Notes: generated from the sequence alone by a model not told the origin. A DNA stretch of 64,000 nucleotides from Streptomyces sp. NBC_01498 (GCF_036327775.1 NZ_CP109598.1:4724001-4788000); one strand, 5' to 3'. Positions 1 to 9,770 are shown, counted from the first letter of the stretch. Translations and numbers: made by a program.

Positions 1-1278
1 CACGTGCCGCTCCCGGACGGCCTCCAGCGGCTCACGCGCCACCACCTCGCCGCCCTTGACCAGCTCCACCAGCAGCTGCCGGTCCAGCAGGTCGTCGGGG
101 ACCGGGCCGGTGCCGAGGACCTCCGCCTCCGCGAACCCTTCGGCGTCCACCCGCCGCGCCGCCCACTTGCGCCCGCCGATCGACGTCTTGCCGCCCAGCG
201 ATTTCTTCGCCACCGGGTGCAGCGGCGCCCCCGGATCCGCCGAGTGGGCACGGGCGACGAGTTTGTACACCATCGAGCAGGTGGGGTGGCCGCTGCCGGT
301 GACCAGCTGGGTGCCGACCCCGTACGCGTCCACGGGCGCGGCGGCCAGCGAGGCGATCGCGTACTCGTCCAGGTCGGAGGTGACCACGATCCGGGTGTCG
401 ACCGCGCCCAGCTCGTCCAGTTGCTGCCGCACCCGGTGCGCGACCAGCAGCAGGTCGCCGGAGTCGATTCGCACCGCGCCGAGGCCCGGTCCCGCGATCT
501 CCACGGCGGTACGGACGGCCTCGGCCACGTCGTAGGTGTCCACGAGCAGCGTCGTACCGCCGCCGAGCGAGTCCACCTGGGCCCGGAACGCGTCGCGTTC
601 GCTGTCGTGCAGCAGGGTGAAGGCGTGGGCGCTGGTGCCCACCGTCGGGATGTCGTAGCGGAACCCGGCCGCCAGGTCGGAGGTGGTGTCGAAGCCGCCC
701 ACGTACGCGGCGCGCGAGGCGGCGACGGCGGCCAGTTCGTGGGTGCGGCGGGCGCCCATCTCGATCAGCTGCCGTCCGCCCGCCGCGGCCGACATCCGGG
801 ACGCGGCGGCGGCGATCGCCGAGTCGTGGTTGAGGATCGACAGGATCACCGTCTCCAGCAGCACGCACTCGGCGAAGGAACCCTCGACGCGCAGGATCGG
901 CGAGCCGGGGAAGTACACCTCGCCCTCGGCGTAGCCCCAGATGTCGCCGCGGAAGCGGTAGTCGGCGAGCCAGTCGAGGGTCGGTCCGTCGACGATGCCG
1001 CGCTCGCGCAGGAACGCGACGAGGTCCGGGTCGAAGCGGAAGTTCTCGACGGCGTCCAGCACCCGGCCGGTGCCCGCGACCACTCCGTAGCGCCGCCCCT
1101 CGGGCAGCCGCCGGGTGAAGACCTCGAAGACGGAACGGCGCTCGGCCGTCCCCGCCCGGAGCGCCGCCCGGAGCATCGTCAACTCGTACTGGTCGGTGAA
1201 GAGCGCGGTGGAGGGAACGCCGACCCGCCGGCCGCCCTCGTCCCTCGCCAGGCCCTTCTCAAGGTCCGCGGAGTTCAT
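1..1278 (-). CDS. pncB: Nicotinate phosphoribosyltransferase, 3' end cut by window
   Basis: Converts nicotinate and PRPP to nicotinate mononucleotide in the cytoplasmic Preiss-Handler NAD salvage pathway. Translating from the ATG at 1278 gives 426 codons without a stop, starting MNSADLEKGLA and continuing with the family's TDQYELTM motif, then GGFDTTSDLAAGFRYDIPT, VGTSAHAF and the phosphate-binding IDSGDL segment. Actinobacterial homologues are about 430-445 residues, so only the last few residues should be missing beyond position 1. The gene is divergent from clpS, as in other Streptomyces. Long antisense open frames over it are G+C-driven shadows. Confidence 0.93.
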   Translation of the reverse strand, partial: MNSADLEKGLARDEGGRRVGVPSTALFTDQYELTMLRAALRAGTAERRSVFEVFTRRLPEGRRYGVVAGTGRVLDAVENFRFDPDLVAFLRERGIVDGPTLDWLADYRFRGDIWGYAEGEVYFPGSPILRVEGSFAECVLLETVILSILNHDSAIAAAASRMSAAAGGRQLIEMGARRTHELAAVAASRAAYVGGFDTTSDLAAGFRYDIPTVGTSAHAFTLLHDSERDAFRAQVDSLGGGTTLLVDTYDVAEAVRTAVEIAGPGLGAVRIDSGDLLLVAHRVRQQLDELGAVDTRIVVTSDLDEYAIASLAAAPVDAYGVGTQLVTGSGHPTCSMVYKLVARAHSADPGAPLHPVAKKSLGGKTSIGGRKWAARRVDAEGFAEAEVLGTGPVPDDLLDRQLLVELVKGGEVVAREPLEAVRERHV

Positions 1279-1438
1279 GCCGACGATGCTACAGCGGATT
1301 TCGTCAGAGTGACGATTTCTAACGGAGGCTCATACCGTCGTCCGCGCGGAGGCGCGTTCCGGTGCTGCCGGGTGCGCGTACCGCCGTTTGTGCGGGGGAC
1401 CCCTCCGGGTGGCAGCATGGGGCTGTGAGGCCCTGCAT

Positions 1439-1458
1439 CCCGGGGGCGCGGCCCCGGG
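1439..1458. other. GC hairpin in the pncB-clpS intergenic region
   Basis: A 7-bp perfect inverted repeat, CCCGGGG at 1439-1445 and CCCCGGG at 1452-1458, sits about 30 bases before the clpS start in the divergent intergenic region. No T-tract follows. It may be a structured 5' leader; I see no clear -10/-35 pair nearby. Confidence 0.35.
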
Positions 1459-1490
1459 ACCCCCGGCGGAGAAGAAGGTCGTCCCCCACA

Positions 1491-1796
1491 GTGAGTGTTG
1501 CCCCGACAGAGATCGAACGCCCCGAGTCGGCCCAGGAGACGTTCATCGTCCCGGAACCGGACGTGCCGTGGCTGACGATCGTCCACAACGACCCGGTCAA
1601 CCTGATGAGTTACGTGACGTACGTCTTCCGGACGTACTTCGGCTATTCCAAGGACAAGGCAAACTCGCTGATGCTCGACGTCCACCACAAGGGCCGCGCC
1701 GTCGTCTCCAGCGGCAGCCGCGAGGAGATGGAACGCGACGTGCAGGCCATGCACGGATACGGCCTGTGGGCCACGCTCACCCAGGACCGCGACTGA
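1491..1796 (+). CDS. clpS: ATP-dependent Clp protease adaptor ClpS
   Basis: Small adaptor that hands N-degron substrates to the Clp unfoldase. From the GTG at 1491 it is 101 aa, a normal length. The diagnostic parts are visible: the variable N-terminal tail, then [16 protein letters not shown], which carries the HND substrate-pocket motif, and the C-terminal GLWATLTQD strand. The reading frame stays open upstream of 1491, but the GTG start matches the family length. The stop overlaps the next ATG by one base (TGATG at 1794-1798), so the DUF2017 gene is translationally coupled. Confidence 0.95.
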   Translation: MSVAPTEIERPESAQETFIVPEPDVPWLTIVHNDPVNLMSYVTYVFRTYFGYSKDKANSLMLDVHHKGRAVVSSGSREEMERDVQAMHGYGLWATLTQDRD

Positions 1797-2383
1797 TGGC
1801 CGGGCAGTTCGAGGCGATCCCCGGCGGGGGCGCCGCCGTCGCGCTCGACGAGGTCGAGATCTCCATCCTGCGCTCCCTCGCCGTCCAGCTCCTGGAGTTG
1901 ATCGGCCCCGGCGACGAACCGGCCCAGGGCGAGGACCCGCTGGCCGCGCTCTTCGCGGAGGGGCCCAGCGAGCCGCCGTCCGACCCCGCGCTGGCCCGGC
2001 TGTTCCCGGACGCGTACGGGTTCGGCGACGAGACCGACGAACAACTGCGCGAGTACGCCTCGGAGTTCAGGCGCTTCACCGAGAACGACCTGCGCACCCG
2101 CAAGCGCGAGGACGGTCTCGCGGTCGTACGCGGTCTCGACGCGCTGTCCGCCGCGGGCGAGGGCGGAGCCGTACTGAAGCTGACGCCGGACGACTGCCGG
2201 CACTGGCTCGGTGTGCTCAACGACCTGCGGCTGACGATCGCCAGCCGGCTGGACATCACCGACGAGGACGAGGGCGAGGGCCTGTACCGGCTGCCGGACT
2301 CCGATCCGCGCAAGCCGATGGTGATGGCCTATCTGTGGCTCGGGGCGCTCCAGGAGACGCTGGTCGAGACGATGATGCCCTGA
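1796..2383 (+). CDS. DUF2017 domain protein
   Basis: Acidic 195-aa protein beginning [20 protein letters not shown]. It follows clpS with a one-base overlap, the arrangement usual in actinobacteria, where this family carries the DUF2017 label. No catalytic motif is visible. The protein is mostly helical with acidic stretches (DEDEGEGLYRLPD near residue 160), and the C-terminus ends ALQETLVETMMP. Conservation next to clpS suggests a role connected with proteolysis or its regulation, but that is inference only. Confidence 0.85.
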   Translation: MAGQFEAIPGGGAAVALDEVEISILRSLAVQLLELIGPGDEPAQGEDPLAALFAEGPSEPPSDPALARLFPDAYGFGDETDEQLREYASEFRRFTENDLRTRKREDGLAVVRGLDALSAAGEGGAVLKLTPDDCRHWLGVLNDLRLTIASRLDITDEDEGEGLYRLPDSDPRKPMVMAYLWLGALQETLVETMMP

Positions 2384-2590
2384 GGGACGCACGGACCGGC
2401 TCCGTTCCCTCAACGGGCCCTCAACTCCTGATTACGATCCCGTCACCGCCCCCGCGCGCATTGCGATCGCGGGGGAGGTTCCTCCCTTTCTTCCTGTGGA
2501 GCGCGCCACAGCGTCCTGCCGGGATCGCCGCCCGGCCCGTGGTAAATCTTCACGACCACCGGCACAGGCACGGAGAAAGGGCACCTCACC

Positions 2591-4072
2591 ATGACCTCCC
2601 CACAGGTCGACAACCCCTCGCACGGCCCCTCGCGCGGTCCCTCCACCGGCACCTCGGAAGAGGGCTACGAACGCGGGCTCGGCAGCCGCCAGGTCCAGAT
2701 GATCGCGATCGGCGGCGCCATCGGCGTCGGTCTCTTCATGGGCGCCGGCGCGAACATCGCCAAGGCCGGGCCGAGCATCATCCTCATGTACGCGCTGGCC
2801 GGCGTCGTCGTCTTCTTCATCATGCGGGCACTGGGCGAACTGCTGCTCTACCGGCCGGTCTCCGGCTCGTTCGCGGAGTACGCCCGCGAGTTCCTCGGCC
2901 CGTTCTTCGGGTACGTGACGGGCTGGACGTACTGGCTCATGTGGATCGTGACCGGCATGGCCGAGCTGACGGCGGCGGCGATCTACATCCACTTCTGGTT
3001 CCCCGCGATCCCGCAGTGGGTGAGCGCCCTGGTCTTCCTCGTGGTCCTCTTCGGCGTCAACCTGATCTCCGTCAAGATCTTCGGCGAGGTCGAGTTCTGG
3101 TTCTCGATGGTCAAGGTCACCGCCATCATCGGCATCATCGTCATCGGCCTCGGCGTGCTGACCCTCGGCTTCTCCGACGCGGGCGCGACCGCCGCCACGA
3201 GCAATCTCTGGCAGCACGGCGGCATCTTCCCCAACGGCATCGGCTCCAGTCTGATGACCCTCCAGGGCGTGATGTTCGCCTACCTCGCCGTCGAACTCGT
3301 CGGTGTCACGGCGGGCGAGTCCGAGAACCCGGAGAAGACCCTCCCCAAGGCCATCAACACGCTGCCCTGGCGCATCATCGTCTTCTACGTCGGCGCGCTC
3401 ACCGTGATCCTCGCCGTCGTGAAGTGGACCGAGTTCAGCGAGGGCGAGAGCCCGTTCGTGCACGCCTTCGCCAGGATCGGCATCCCGCTCGGCGCCGGGA
3501 TCGTCAACTTCGTGGTGCTTACCGCCGCCCTGTCGTCCTGCAACTCCGGCATGTACTCCACCGGCCGCATGCTGCGCGACCTCGCCGCCAACAAGGAGGC
3601 CCCGGGCGCGCTGGGCCGGCTCAACTCCCGCCGTTCCCCGGCCACCGGCATCACCGCGTCCGTCGCGCTGATGGGCATCGGCGTCGTCCTCAACTACCTC
3701 GTCCCGGAGAAGGCGTTCCTGTACGTCACCTCCGTCGCCACCGCCGCCGGCATCTGGACCTGGATGATGATCCTGATCAGCCACATCAAGTACCGCTCCG
3801 CCGTGGTCGCCGGGCGCCTTCCGGCGTCCCCGTTCCCGGCGCCGGGCGGCGCGGCCCTGAGCTGGGTGGCGCTGGCCTTCCTCTCCTTCGTGACCTGTCT
3901 GATCGCGTACGACTCCGACTCCAGGATCTCGCTGTACGTCGGCGCGGTCTGGGCGCTGTTCCTGGCCGGCGGCTGGGCGCTGCTCAGGCGCCGCAGCGCG
4001 GAACTCGCGGCGGGCGGGCCGGGCGACCCGGAGGGCCCGTACGAGCCGGAGTACGCGAAGGCGTCGGACTGA
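2591..4072 (+). CDS. Amino acid permease (APC superfamily)
   Basis: Integral membrane transporter of 493 aa with about 12 hydrophobic segments. The N-terminal region has the APC hallmark GGAIGVGLFMGAG, followed by ALGELLLYRPVSGSFAEYAREFLGP, typical of the AAT subfamily (CycA/GabP/ProY-like). A later SCNSGMYSTGRMLRDLA segment is also characteristic. The substrate cannot be fixed from sequence; neutral amino acids are likely for this clade. A ribosome-binding AGAAAGG lies just before the ATG at 2591. It is monocistronic, with a 125-bp gap to the next gene. Confidence 0.92.
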   Translation: MTSPQVDNPSHGPSRGPSTGTSEEGYERGLGSRQVQMIAIGGAIGVGLFMGAGANIAKAGPSIILMYALAGVVVFFIMRALGELLLYRPVSGSFAEYAREFLGPFFGYVTGWTYWLMWIVTGMAELTAAAIYIHFWFPAIPQWVSALVFLVVLFGVNLISVKIFGEVEFWFSMVKVTAIIGIIVIGLGVLTLGFSDAGATAATSNLWQHGGIFPNGIGSSLMTLQGVMFAYLAVELVGVTAGESENPEKTLPKAINTLPWRIIVFYVGALTVILAVVKWTEFSEGESPFVHAFARIGIPLGAGIVNFVVLTAALSSCNSGMYSTGRMLRDLAANKEAPGALGRLNSRRSPATGITASVALMGIGVVLNYLVPEKAFLYVTSVATAAGIWTWMMILISHIKYRSAVVAGRLPASPFPAPGGAALSWVALAFLSFVTCLIAYDSDSRISLYVGAVWALFLAGGWALLRRRSAELAAGGPGDPEGPYEPEYAKASD

Positions 4073-4197
4073 CGGACCCCGGCGTCCCTGTTCCTGCGGG
4101 GGCCCAACTCGCCTCACCCGTCGCACGTCTCACGCACTGTCTCACCAGGTGGTCTCCGCGTCTCAGCCGCGGAGGCCACCTGTTTATCCTTCACCCC

Positions 4198-4611
4198 ATG
4201 CTCACCATCACCCAGGCGCTGTACGACCAGATCGTCGCCCACGCGCGGGCCGACCACCCCGACGAGGCGTGCGGTGTGATCGCGGGCCCCGAGGGCAGCG
4301 ACCGGCCCGAGCGCTTCGTCCCCATGCTCAACGCGGCGCGCTCGCCCACCTTCTACGAGTTCGACTCGGCGGACCTGCTCAAGCTCTACCGGGAGCTGGA
4401 CGACCGGGACGAGGAACCGGTGGTCGTCTACCACTCGCACACGGCGACCGAGGCGTACCCCTCCCGTACGGACATCACCTACGCCAACGAGCCCGGCGCC
4501 CACTACGTCCTGGTCTCCACCGCCGACACCGACGGCGCGGGCCCCTTCCAGTTCCGCTCCTACCGCATCGTGGACGGCGAGGTCACCGAGGAGGACGTCC
4601 GGGTCGTCTGA
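4198..4611 (+). CDS. mec: M67 (JAMM/Mov34) metallopeptidase, Mec-type
   Basis: 137-aa JAMM-domain zinc peptidase. The metal site is visible as the glutamate in HPDEACG and the YHSHTATEAYPSRTD segment, which fits H-x-H-x10-D. In Mycobacterium the orthologue Mec releases cysteine from the CysO-Cys adduct. Here it sits upstream of cysO and cysM, supporting the same role. An added job is suggested by the residues that follow the GG of this genome's CysO, which would have to be trimmed before the GG can be activated. The start ATG at 4198 is the first in-frame methionine of the domain. Confidence 0.9.
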   Translation: MLTITQALYDQIVAHARADHPDEACGVIAGPEGSDRPERFVPMLNAARSPTFYEFDSADLLKLYRELDDRDEEPVVVYHSHTATEAYPSRTDITYANEPGAHYVLVSTADTDGAGPFQFRSYRIVDGEVTEEDVRVV

Positions 4612-4651
4612 GCCGGCGGGCCCGCACGGGCGCCGAACTGCGCGGGCCCCC

Positions 4652-4672
4652 GGTCCGTCCATCTGACGGACC
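4652..4672 (+). terminator. Hairpin between mec and the leader peptide
   Basis: Perfect 8-bp stem, GGTCCGTC (4652-4659) and GACGGACC (4665-4672), with a 5-base loop about 40 bases after the mec stop. There is no T-tract, which is usual in Streptomyces. It separates mec from the leader/cysO/cysM unit. Confidence 0.55.
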
Positions 4673-4702
4673 CGGAACGTCCGAGGTACGAGATGCCATA
4701 CC

Positions 4703-4729
4703 GGAACGTGGACCGGGAATCGATACGAT
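4703..4729 (+). promoter_or_regulatory. Probable leaderless promoter for the cys leader peptide
   Basis: A TACGAT -10 hexamer at 4724-4729 ends six bases before the ATG at 4736, so transcription would begin at or next to the start codon. A GGAAC element at 4703-4707 lies upstream and could be a -35 of ECF type; a second GGAACGTCCG copy lies near 4673. The -10 spacing is what one sees for leaderless genes. The -35 assignment is tentative. Confidence 0.5.
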
Positions 4730-4735
4730 GACCCC

Positions 4736-4849
4736 ATGGTTTCCCCTGACGTGAGCGACAAGACGCCCGGCGATCTGCTGGTGGCGCGGCTGCACGTCGA
4801 TCTGTGCCGACTCGCGAGCGCCATGTGTACGGCCGGCGCCCCCGCCTGA
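4736..4849 (+). CDS. Cysteine-containing leader peptide
   Basis: 37-residue ORF, MVSPDVSDKTPGDLLVARLH followed by VDLCRLASAMC and a short tail. The ARLHVDLCRLASAMC core is the signature of the short 'putative leader peptide' genes found before sulfur-metabolism genes in Streptomyces. Cysteines at positions 24 and 31 could sense cysteinyl-tRNA supply during translation. It lies 91 bases before cysO, with a hairpin and a T6 tract in between, consistent with an attenuator. No Shine-Dalgarno is seen, in agreement with a leaderless transcript. Confidence 0.75.
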   Translation: MVSPDVSDKTPGDLLVARLHVDLCRLASAMCTAGAPA

Positions 4850-4879
4850 GCCGCGGTACGACGCCCGTCCCGAGCACCA

Positions 4880-4922
4880 CCCCCGCGCGGGGGCAGAGCC
4901 GCGCGCCCGTCACGCCTTTTTT
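4880..4922 (+). promoter_or_regulatory. Candidate attenuator before cysO
   Basis: A CCCCC/GGGGG hairpin at 4880-4893 is followed by a GC-rich segment and a T6 run at 4917-4922, unusual in this genome. The T-tract lies only 18 bases before the cysO ATG and downstream of the Cys-containing peptide. That is the layout of a ribosome-mediated transcription attenuator. The exact competing structures were not computed. Confidence 0.5.
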
Positions 4923-4940
4923 CCGACAGGAGCCCACGCC

Positions 4941-6208
<1,268 letters not shown>

Positions 6209-6217
6209 GCGTCCGCC

Positions 6218-6251
6218 GGTACGGCGCTCCCCGCGCGGGGACCGCCGTACC
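6218..6251 (+). terminator. Terminator of the cysO-cysM unit
   Basis: GGTACGGCG (6218-6226) pairs with CGCCGTACC (6243-6251), and the enclosed sequence CTCCCCGCGCGGGG adds an inner stem. It starts ten bases after the cysM stop. No T-tract is present. Confidence 0.75.
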
Positions 6252-6651
6252 TGGCCACCGCGCGATCCCCAACCTCCTTGATCCGCCGGGCACTCGGCGT
6301 CGGCCCCCCGCCGGATCAGGCCCGGGGCGTGCTCGCGTGTGCCCGGCCGCTGACTCCGCCGCCCGCCGACGGGGCGGCGGCCGATCCGCGAAGCTCCCGG
6401 GCGGGACCCGGGCCCGGCCCGGGGAGCTACGTGCCCGTGAAGATCCGCCGGGCTGGACCCGGGGCCGGTCGTTCGGATCGTGCCGGGCTCGCGTGCCCCG
6501 GCACCACGCCTCACCGCCGTTGACAGCACCGGAGGGAGGCACGGCCTCCGCCAAGCCTCCCTCCTCCGCCGTGCGATCCACGGCACCCACGTGACATCGG
6601 CCGCCGACGCGGCGGGCGCTCACCGGTCCGGCCCGATCCGAGCGACAGAAC
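6252..6651. other. 400-bp gene-free gap with a terminator-like hairpin
   Basis: No convincing gene is seen between the cysM terminator and the MazF-like gene. The stretch is very G+C-rich and open in several frames by composition only. It holds a 10-bp perfect hairpin, GGAGGGAGGC (6531-6540) with GCCTCCCTCC (6555-6564), placed to end transcription of the minus-strand gene that stops at 6652. A TTGACA lies at 6520-6525 without a matching -10. Confidence 0.5.
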
Positions 6652-7185
6652 CTAACGCGCCAGATGCCGAACCTGGCGCCACAGCCCGTCCTCCAGCGTG
6701 CCCACCCGGCGCCGGAACTCACGGGTGTTCACCCGGCGCAGCTCGTCCGTCTCCAGGAAACTCCGCCGCCCCTCGGTGTCCCCCACCGCCTCCGGCGGCA
6801 GCGGGATCACCCCAGGCCGCCCCTCGTGGAACTTGCTGGTGATCTTGGCGACCAGCGCCGTACGCCCCCGTACCGACAGCACCAGGCACGGCCGGTCCTT
6901 CGCGCCGGTCCCGTCCTCGTACGGCACCATCGCCCACCAGATCTCGCCCGCCCGAGGCCCCCGCCCGCCTGCCTTCTCGCCGGCCTTCCCGCGCGTCTTC
7001 TTCCCGGCGGGGCCGCGCGGCGGCCTGCGGTCGGTGCGATCCGTACGGCCCGTCCGGCCGGTCCGGCCCGGACCGCGCGAGCGCCCGCGCGGCGGGCGCG
7101 GACTGCGGCCCCGCCCGTCCACGAGCGTGGCGACCGCCGCCAGCACCACCACCACGATCAACGCCACCCACCAGGTTGTGTCCAT
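6652..7185 (-). CDS. Membrane-anchored PemK/MazF-family protein
   Basis: 177-aa protein. Residues 1-22 (MDTTWWVALIVVVVLAAVAT) form a transmembrane anchor. Residues about 25-80 are a very basic, repetitive linker (GRTGRTGRTDRTDRR). The C-terminal 100 residues carry a MazF/PemK fold: GEIWWAMVPYEDGTGAKDRPCLVLS and later AKITSKFH. Stand-alone MazF toxins are cytosolic and paired with an antitoxin; none is seen here and the gene sits among conserved core genes. It is therefore more likely a housekeeping relative than an active toxin-antitoxin locus. ATG at 7185. Confidence 0.8.
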   Translation of the reverse strand: MDTTWWVALIVVVVLAAVATLVDGRGRSPRPPRGRSRGPGRTGRTGRTDRTDRRPPRGPAGKKTRGKAGEKAGGRGPRAGEIWWAMVPYEDGTGAKDRPCLVLSVRGRTALVAKITSKFHEGRPGVIPLPPEAVGDTEGRRSFLETDELRRVNTREFRRRVGTLEDGLWRQVRHLAR

Positions 7186-7393
7186 GCACCGGACCGTACG
7201 CCGCACCCCGCCCGCGCGGGGCGGGGACCCCGGCCGGGACCCCGCCGGCGAGGACCGCCCGAACCGGTGACACAGCAGGTGAGTTCCCCCACAACGGGCC
7301 GGTGCGGAGGAGCGACCGGCCACTCGGCGCCTTAGGCTCGACAGACCGAACGACCCCCGTCGCCCCCCTTCCCGCCACGGAGGTTCACGCTCC

Positions 7394-8146
7394 ATGAAGC
7401 TCACCGTCGTCGGCTGCTCGGGCTCGTTCCCCTCCGTGGGATCGGCCTGCTCCAGTTACCTCGTAGAGGCCGACGGCTTCCGGCTGCTCCTCGACATGGG
7501 TAACGGCGCCCTCGGCGAGTTGCAGCGTCACTGTGGTCTCTACGACCTCGACGCCATCTTCCTCAGCCATCTGCACGCCGACCACTGCATCGACATGTGC
7601 GGCTACTTCGTCGTCCGCTACTACCGCCACGACGGCGGACGCTGCGACACCATTCCCGTCCACGGCCCGGACGGCACGGAACAGCGCCTCACCACCGCGC
7701 ACGCCGACACCCCGACCGAGAAGTCCATGAGCGAGGTCTTCGACTTCCACACGCTCAAGCCGGGCTGGTTCGAGATCGGGCCCTTCACGGTCCGTACGGA
7801 GAAGCTGGCCCACCCCGTCGACACCTTCGGCATCCGCCTGGAGCACAACGGCCGGTCGCTCACCTACTCCGGCGACACCGGAGTCAGTGAGGCCCTGGTC
7901 GAGCTGGCCGAGGACACGGACCTGTTCCTCTGCGAAGCCGCCTTCACCCACGGCAAGGAGGACATCCCCGGCCTCCACCTCAACGGCCGCGAGGCCGGCG
8001 AGCACGCCGCCCGCGCGGGCGCGCGCCGGCTGGTCCTCACCCACATCCCGCCGTGGACGGACGCCGAGCGGAACCTGCGCGACGCGCGGGCCGTGTACGG
8101 CGGACCGGCCGAACTGGCCGTGCCCGGCGCGGTGTACGAGATCTGA
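7394..8146 (+). CDS. MBL-fold metal-dependent hydrolase
   Basis: 250-aa metallo-beta-lactamase-fold protein of the RNase Z/phosphodiesterase-like group. The zinc motif HLHADHCID is at about residues 58-66, preceded by a G-S-F-P-S loop, and later D (YSGDTG) and H (LVLTHIPPW) metal ligands are in place. Its substrate is unknown; a cyclic-nucleotide phosphodiesterase or tRNA-processing activity would fit the family. A GGAGG-type ribosome site precedes the ATG. The gene lies two genes upstream of rph, as in other Streptomyces. Confidence 0.9.
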   Translation: MKLTVVGCSGSFPSVGSACSSYLVEADGFRLLLDMGNGALGELQRHCGLYDLDAIFLSHLHADHCIDMCGYFVVRYYRHDGGRCDTIPVHGPDGTEQRLTTAHADTPTEKSMSEVFDFHTLKPGWFEIGPFTVRTEKLAHPVDTFGIRLEHNGRSLTYSGDTGVSEALVELAEDTDLFLCEAAFTHGKEDIPGLHLNGREAGEHAARAGARRLVLTHIPPWTDAERNLRDARAVYGGPAELAVPGAVYEI

Positions 8147-8284
8147 ACGCGACGGCGTACGAGTCCCCGAGCGCGCCGGCGTACGGGACCGGGACGTGAG
8201 GTGACCGTGGCGTGGCGTGGCGTACGAGATCCTCCGCACGCCGCGGACCCCGCACACCCCGTACACCCCGCACCCGCACTCCTC

Positions 8285-8314
8285 GTGCCCCCGGCCGGAC
8301 CGGGCCGGGGGCAC
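8285..8314. terminator. Bidirectional terminator, MBL gene / PTS EIIC
   Basis: Perfect 12-bp stem GTGCCCCCGGCC (8285-8296) and GGCCGGGGGCAC (8303-8314) with a 6-base loop. It lies between two convergent genes and can serve both. Confidence 0.8.
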
Positions 8315-8345
8315 CGCCGTGACACCGGCACCCCCGTGAGGCCGG

Positions 8346-9626
8346 TCACCCTTTCGTGTTCTCCCGCTCCACGTCGTCCTCCACCGCCACCGGCTCCCGC
8401 CCCGGCGTCGGAATGTCGAACCGCGTGATCGCGAACCGGAAGACCACGTAGTACACCACCGCGAAGCACAACCCGATCGGGATGATCAGCCAGGGCTTCG
8501 TGTCCAGATGCCAGTTGACGACGTAGTCGATCAGCCCGGCCGAGAAGCTGAAGCCCGCGTGCACCCCCAGCGCCCAGGTGATCGCCATCGAGGCACCCGT
8601 GAGCAGCGCGTGCACCCCGTACAACAGCGGCGCGGCGAACATGAACGAGAACTCCAGCGGCTCCGTGACCCCCGTCACGAACGAGGTCAGGGCGACCGAG
8701 AGCATCAGCCCCGCCACCTGCTTCCGCCGCTCCGGCCGCGCGCAGTGGGCCATCGCCAGCGCGGCGGCCGGCAGACCGAACATCATGATCGGGAAGAAGC
8801 CCGACATGAACTGACCCGCCGTCGGGTCCTGGGCGAAGAACCGCGTCAGATCACCCTGGACGACCGTCCCGTCCGCCGTCGTGAACTCACCCGCCTGGAA
8901 CCAGAAGAACGTGTTCAGGAACTGGTGCATACCGATCGGGATCAGCAGCCGGTTCGCCACCCCGAAGATGCCCGCACCCCAGGCGCCCAGCGAGATCAGG
9001 TGCTTGGCGAACGTCGTCAGCCCGTCGCCCACCGGCTGCCACAGCAGCCCGAACAGCACCCCGAGGATCACCCCCAGGAACGCCATCTGGATCGGCACGA
9101 GCCGGCGGCCGTTGAAGAAGCCGAGCCAGTCCACCAGCCTCGTACGGTGGAACCGCTGCCAGACCACCGCCGTGAGCAGCCCGATCAGGATGCCGCCGAG
9201 CACCCCCGGATTCTGCGGATTTCCCTCCGGCAGTTCGTCCGTGACCGTGCCGTCGGCCGGGAACGCGACGAGCACGTTGTGGTAGACGAGGAACCCCGCG
9301 ACCGCCGCCAGCGCCGTCGACCCGTCCGCCTTCTTGGCGAAACCGATCGCGACCCCGATGCAGAACAGCAGCGGCAGCCCGAAGCTCCCGTCCAGGATCG
9401 CGTTGCCGCCCTGGAGAAGGACCTTGGCGGTCTTGTCCCAGAACGGGCCGTGCAGATACGCCGTGAAGAGATTGCCCAGGCTGACCAGCAGACCCGCCGC
9501 GGGCAGCACGGCCACCGGCAGCTGGAGACTGCGCCCGACCTTCTGGAACCCCTGGAAGAGACCGTTCCACCAGCGGCGCCCGGGAGCCGGGGGAGTGGCC
9601 GGCGCGTCGGCCCCCGTCGCACTCAT
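8346..9626 (-). CDS. nagE: PTS transporter EIIC, N-acetylglucosamine type
   Basis: 426-aa membrane permease of the glucose/GlcNAc PTS family, with about ten hydrophobic segments. The recognisable parts are LFQGFQKVGRSLQLPVAVLPAAGLL at the N-terminus, the conserved GMHQFLNTFFW segment and ITWALGVHAGFSFSAGLIDY near the C-terminus. No EIIA or EIIB domain is fused. The separate EIIB is encoded divergently at 9825, the split layout of the Streptomyces GlcNAc system (nagE/nagF). It would import and phosphorylate GlcNAc together with EI, HPr and Crr encoded elsewhere. Only one EIIC paralogue is present here, whereas some Streptomyces have two in tandem. Confidence 0.92.
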   Translation of the reverse strand: MSATGADAPATPPAPGRRWWNGLFQGFQKVGRSLQLPVAVLPAAGLLVSLGNLFTAYLHGPFWDKTAKVLLQGGNAILDGSFGLPLLFCIGVAIGFAKKADGSTALAAVAGFLVYHNVLVAFPADGTVTDELPEGNPQNPGVLGGILIGLLTAVVWQRFHRTRLVDWLGFFNGRRLVPIQMAFLGVILGVLFGLLWQPVGDGLTTFAKHLISLGAWGAGIFGVANRLLIPIGMHQFLNTFFWFQAGEFTTADGTVVQGDLTRFFAQDPTAGQFMSGFFPIMMFGLPAAALAMAHCARPERRKQVAGLMLSVALTSFVTGVTEPLEFSFMFAAPLLYGVHALLTGASMAITWALGVHAGFSFSAGLIDYVVNWHLDTKPWLIIPIGLCFAVVYYVVFRFAITRFDIPTPGREPVAVEDDVERENTKG

Positions 9627-9719
9627 CGGCGACCTCCCGTCGGCCCGTCGGCGGCGTACCCCTGGTGACCGTCATCCTTCGGCACCGGCCGGTCGCCCGC
9701 CCGCGAGGATGGGCCAACC

Positions 9720-9770
9720 GTGAAGCTGGACAAACGGTGAACTTGGGAAAACAGTGAGTTAACGTAAAAA
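9720..9770 (+). promoter_or_regulatory. Triple GTGA repeat and probable promoter of the PTS EIIB gene
   Basis: Three copies of an A-C-N-GTGA motif begin their GTGA at 9720, 9737 and 9754, exactly 17 bases apart. A possible promoter overlaps them: TTGGGA (9743-9748), 16 bases, TAAAAA (9765-9770). The repeats are placed to bind a regulator on one helix face and a half. I looked for a DasR box (TGGTCTAGACCA-like) and found no convincing match. Confidence 0.45.

Noticed and set aside
4..1428. Long plus-strand open frame (474 aa) opposite pncB
   Set aside because: Its composition is G+C-driven, it has no domain features, and the minus strand encodes a full, well-conserved pncB over the same bases.
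2335..4197. Arg/Pro-rich plus frame running through the permease gene into mec
   Set aside because: It is the out-of-frame shadow of the permease; only the part from ATG 4198 is a real gene.
6652..7185. Active MazF toxin-antitoxin locus
   Set aside because: No antitoxin gene is adjacent, the protein is membrane-anchored, and the gene sits in conserved core order.
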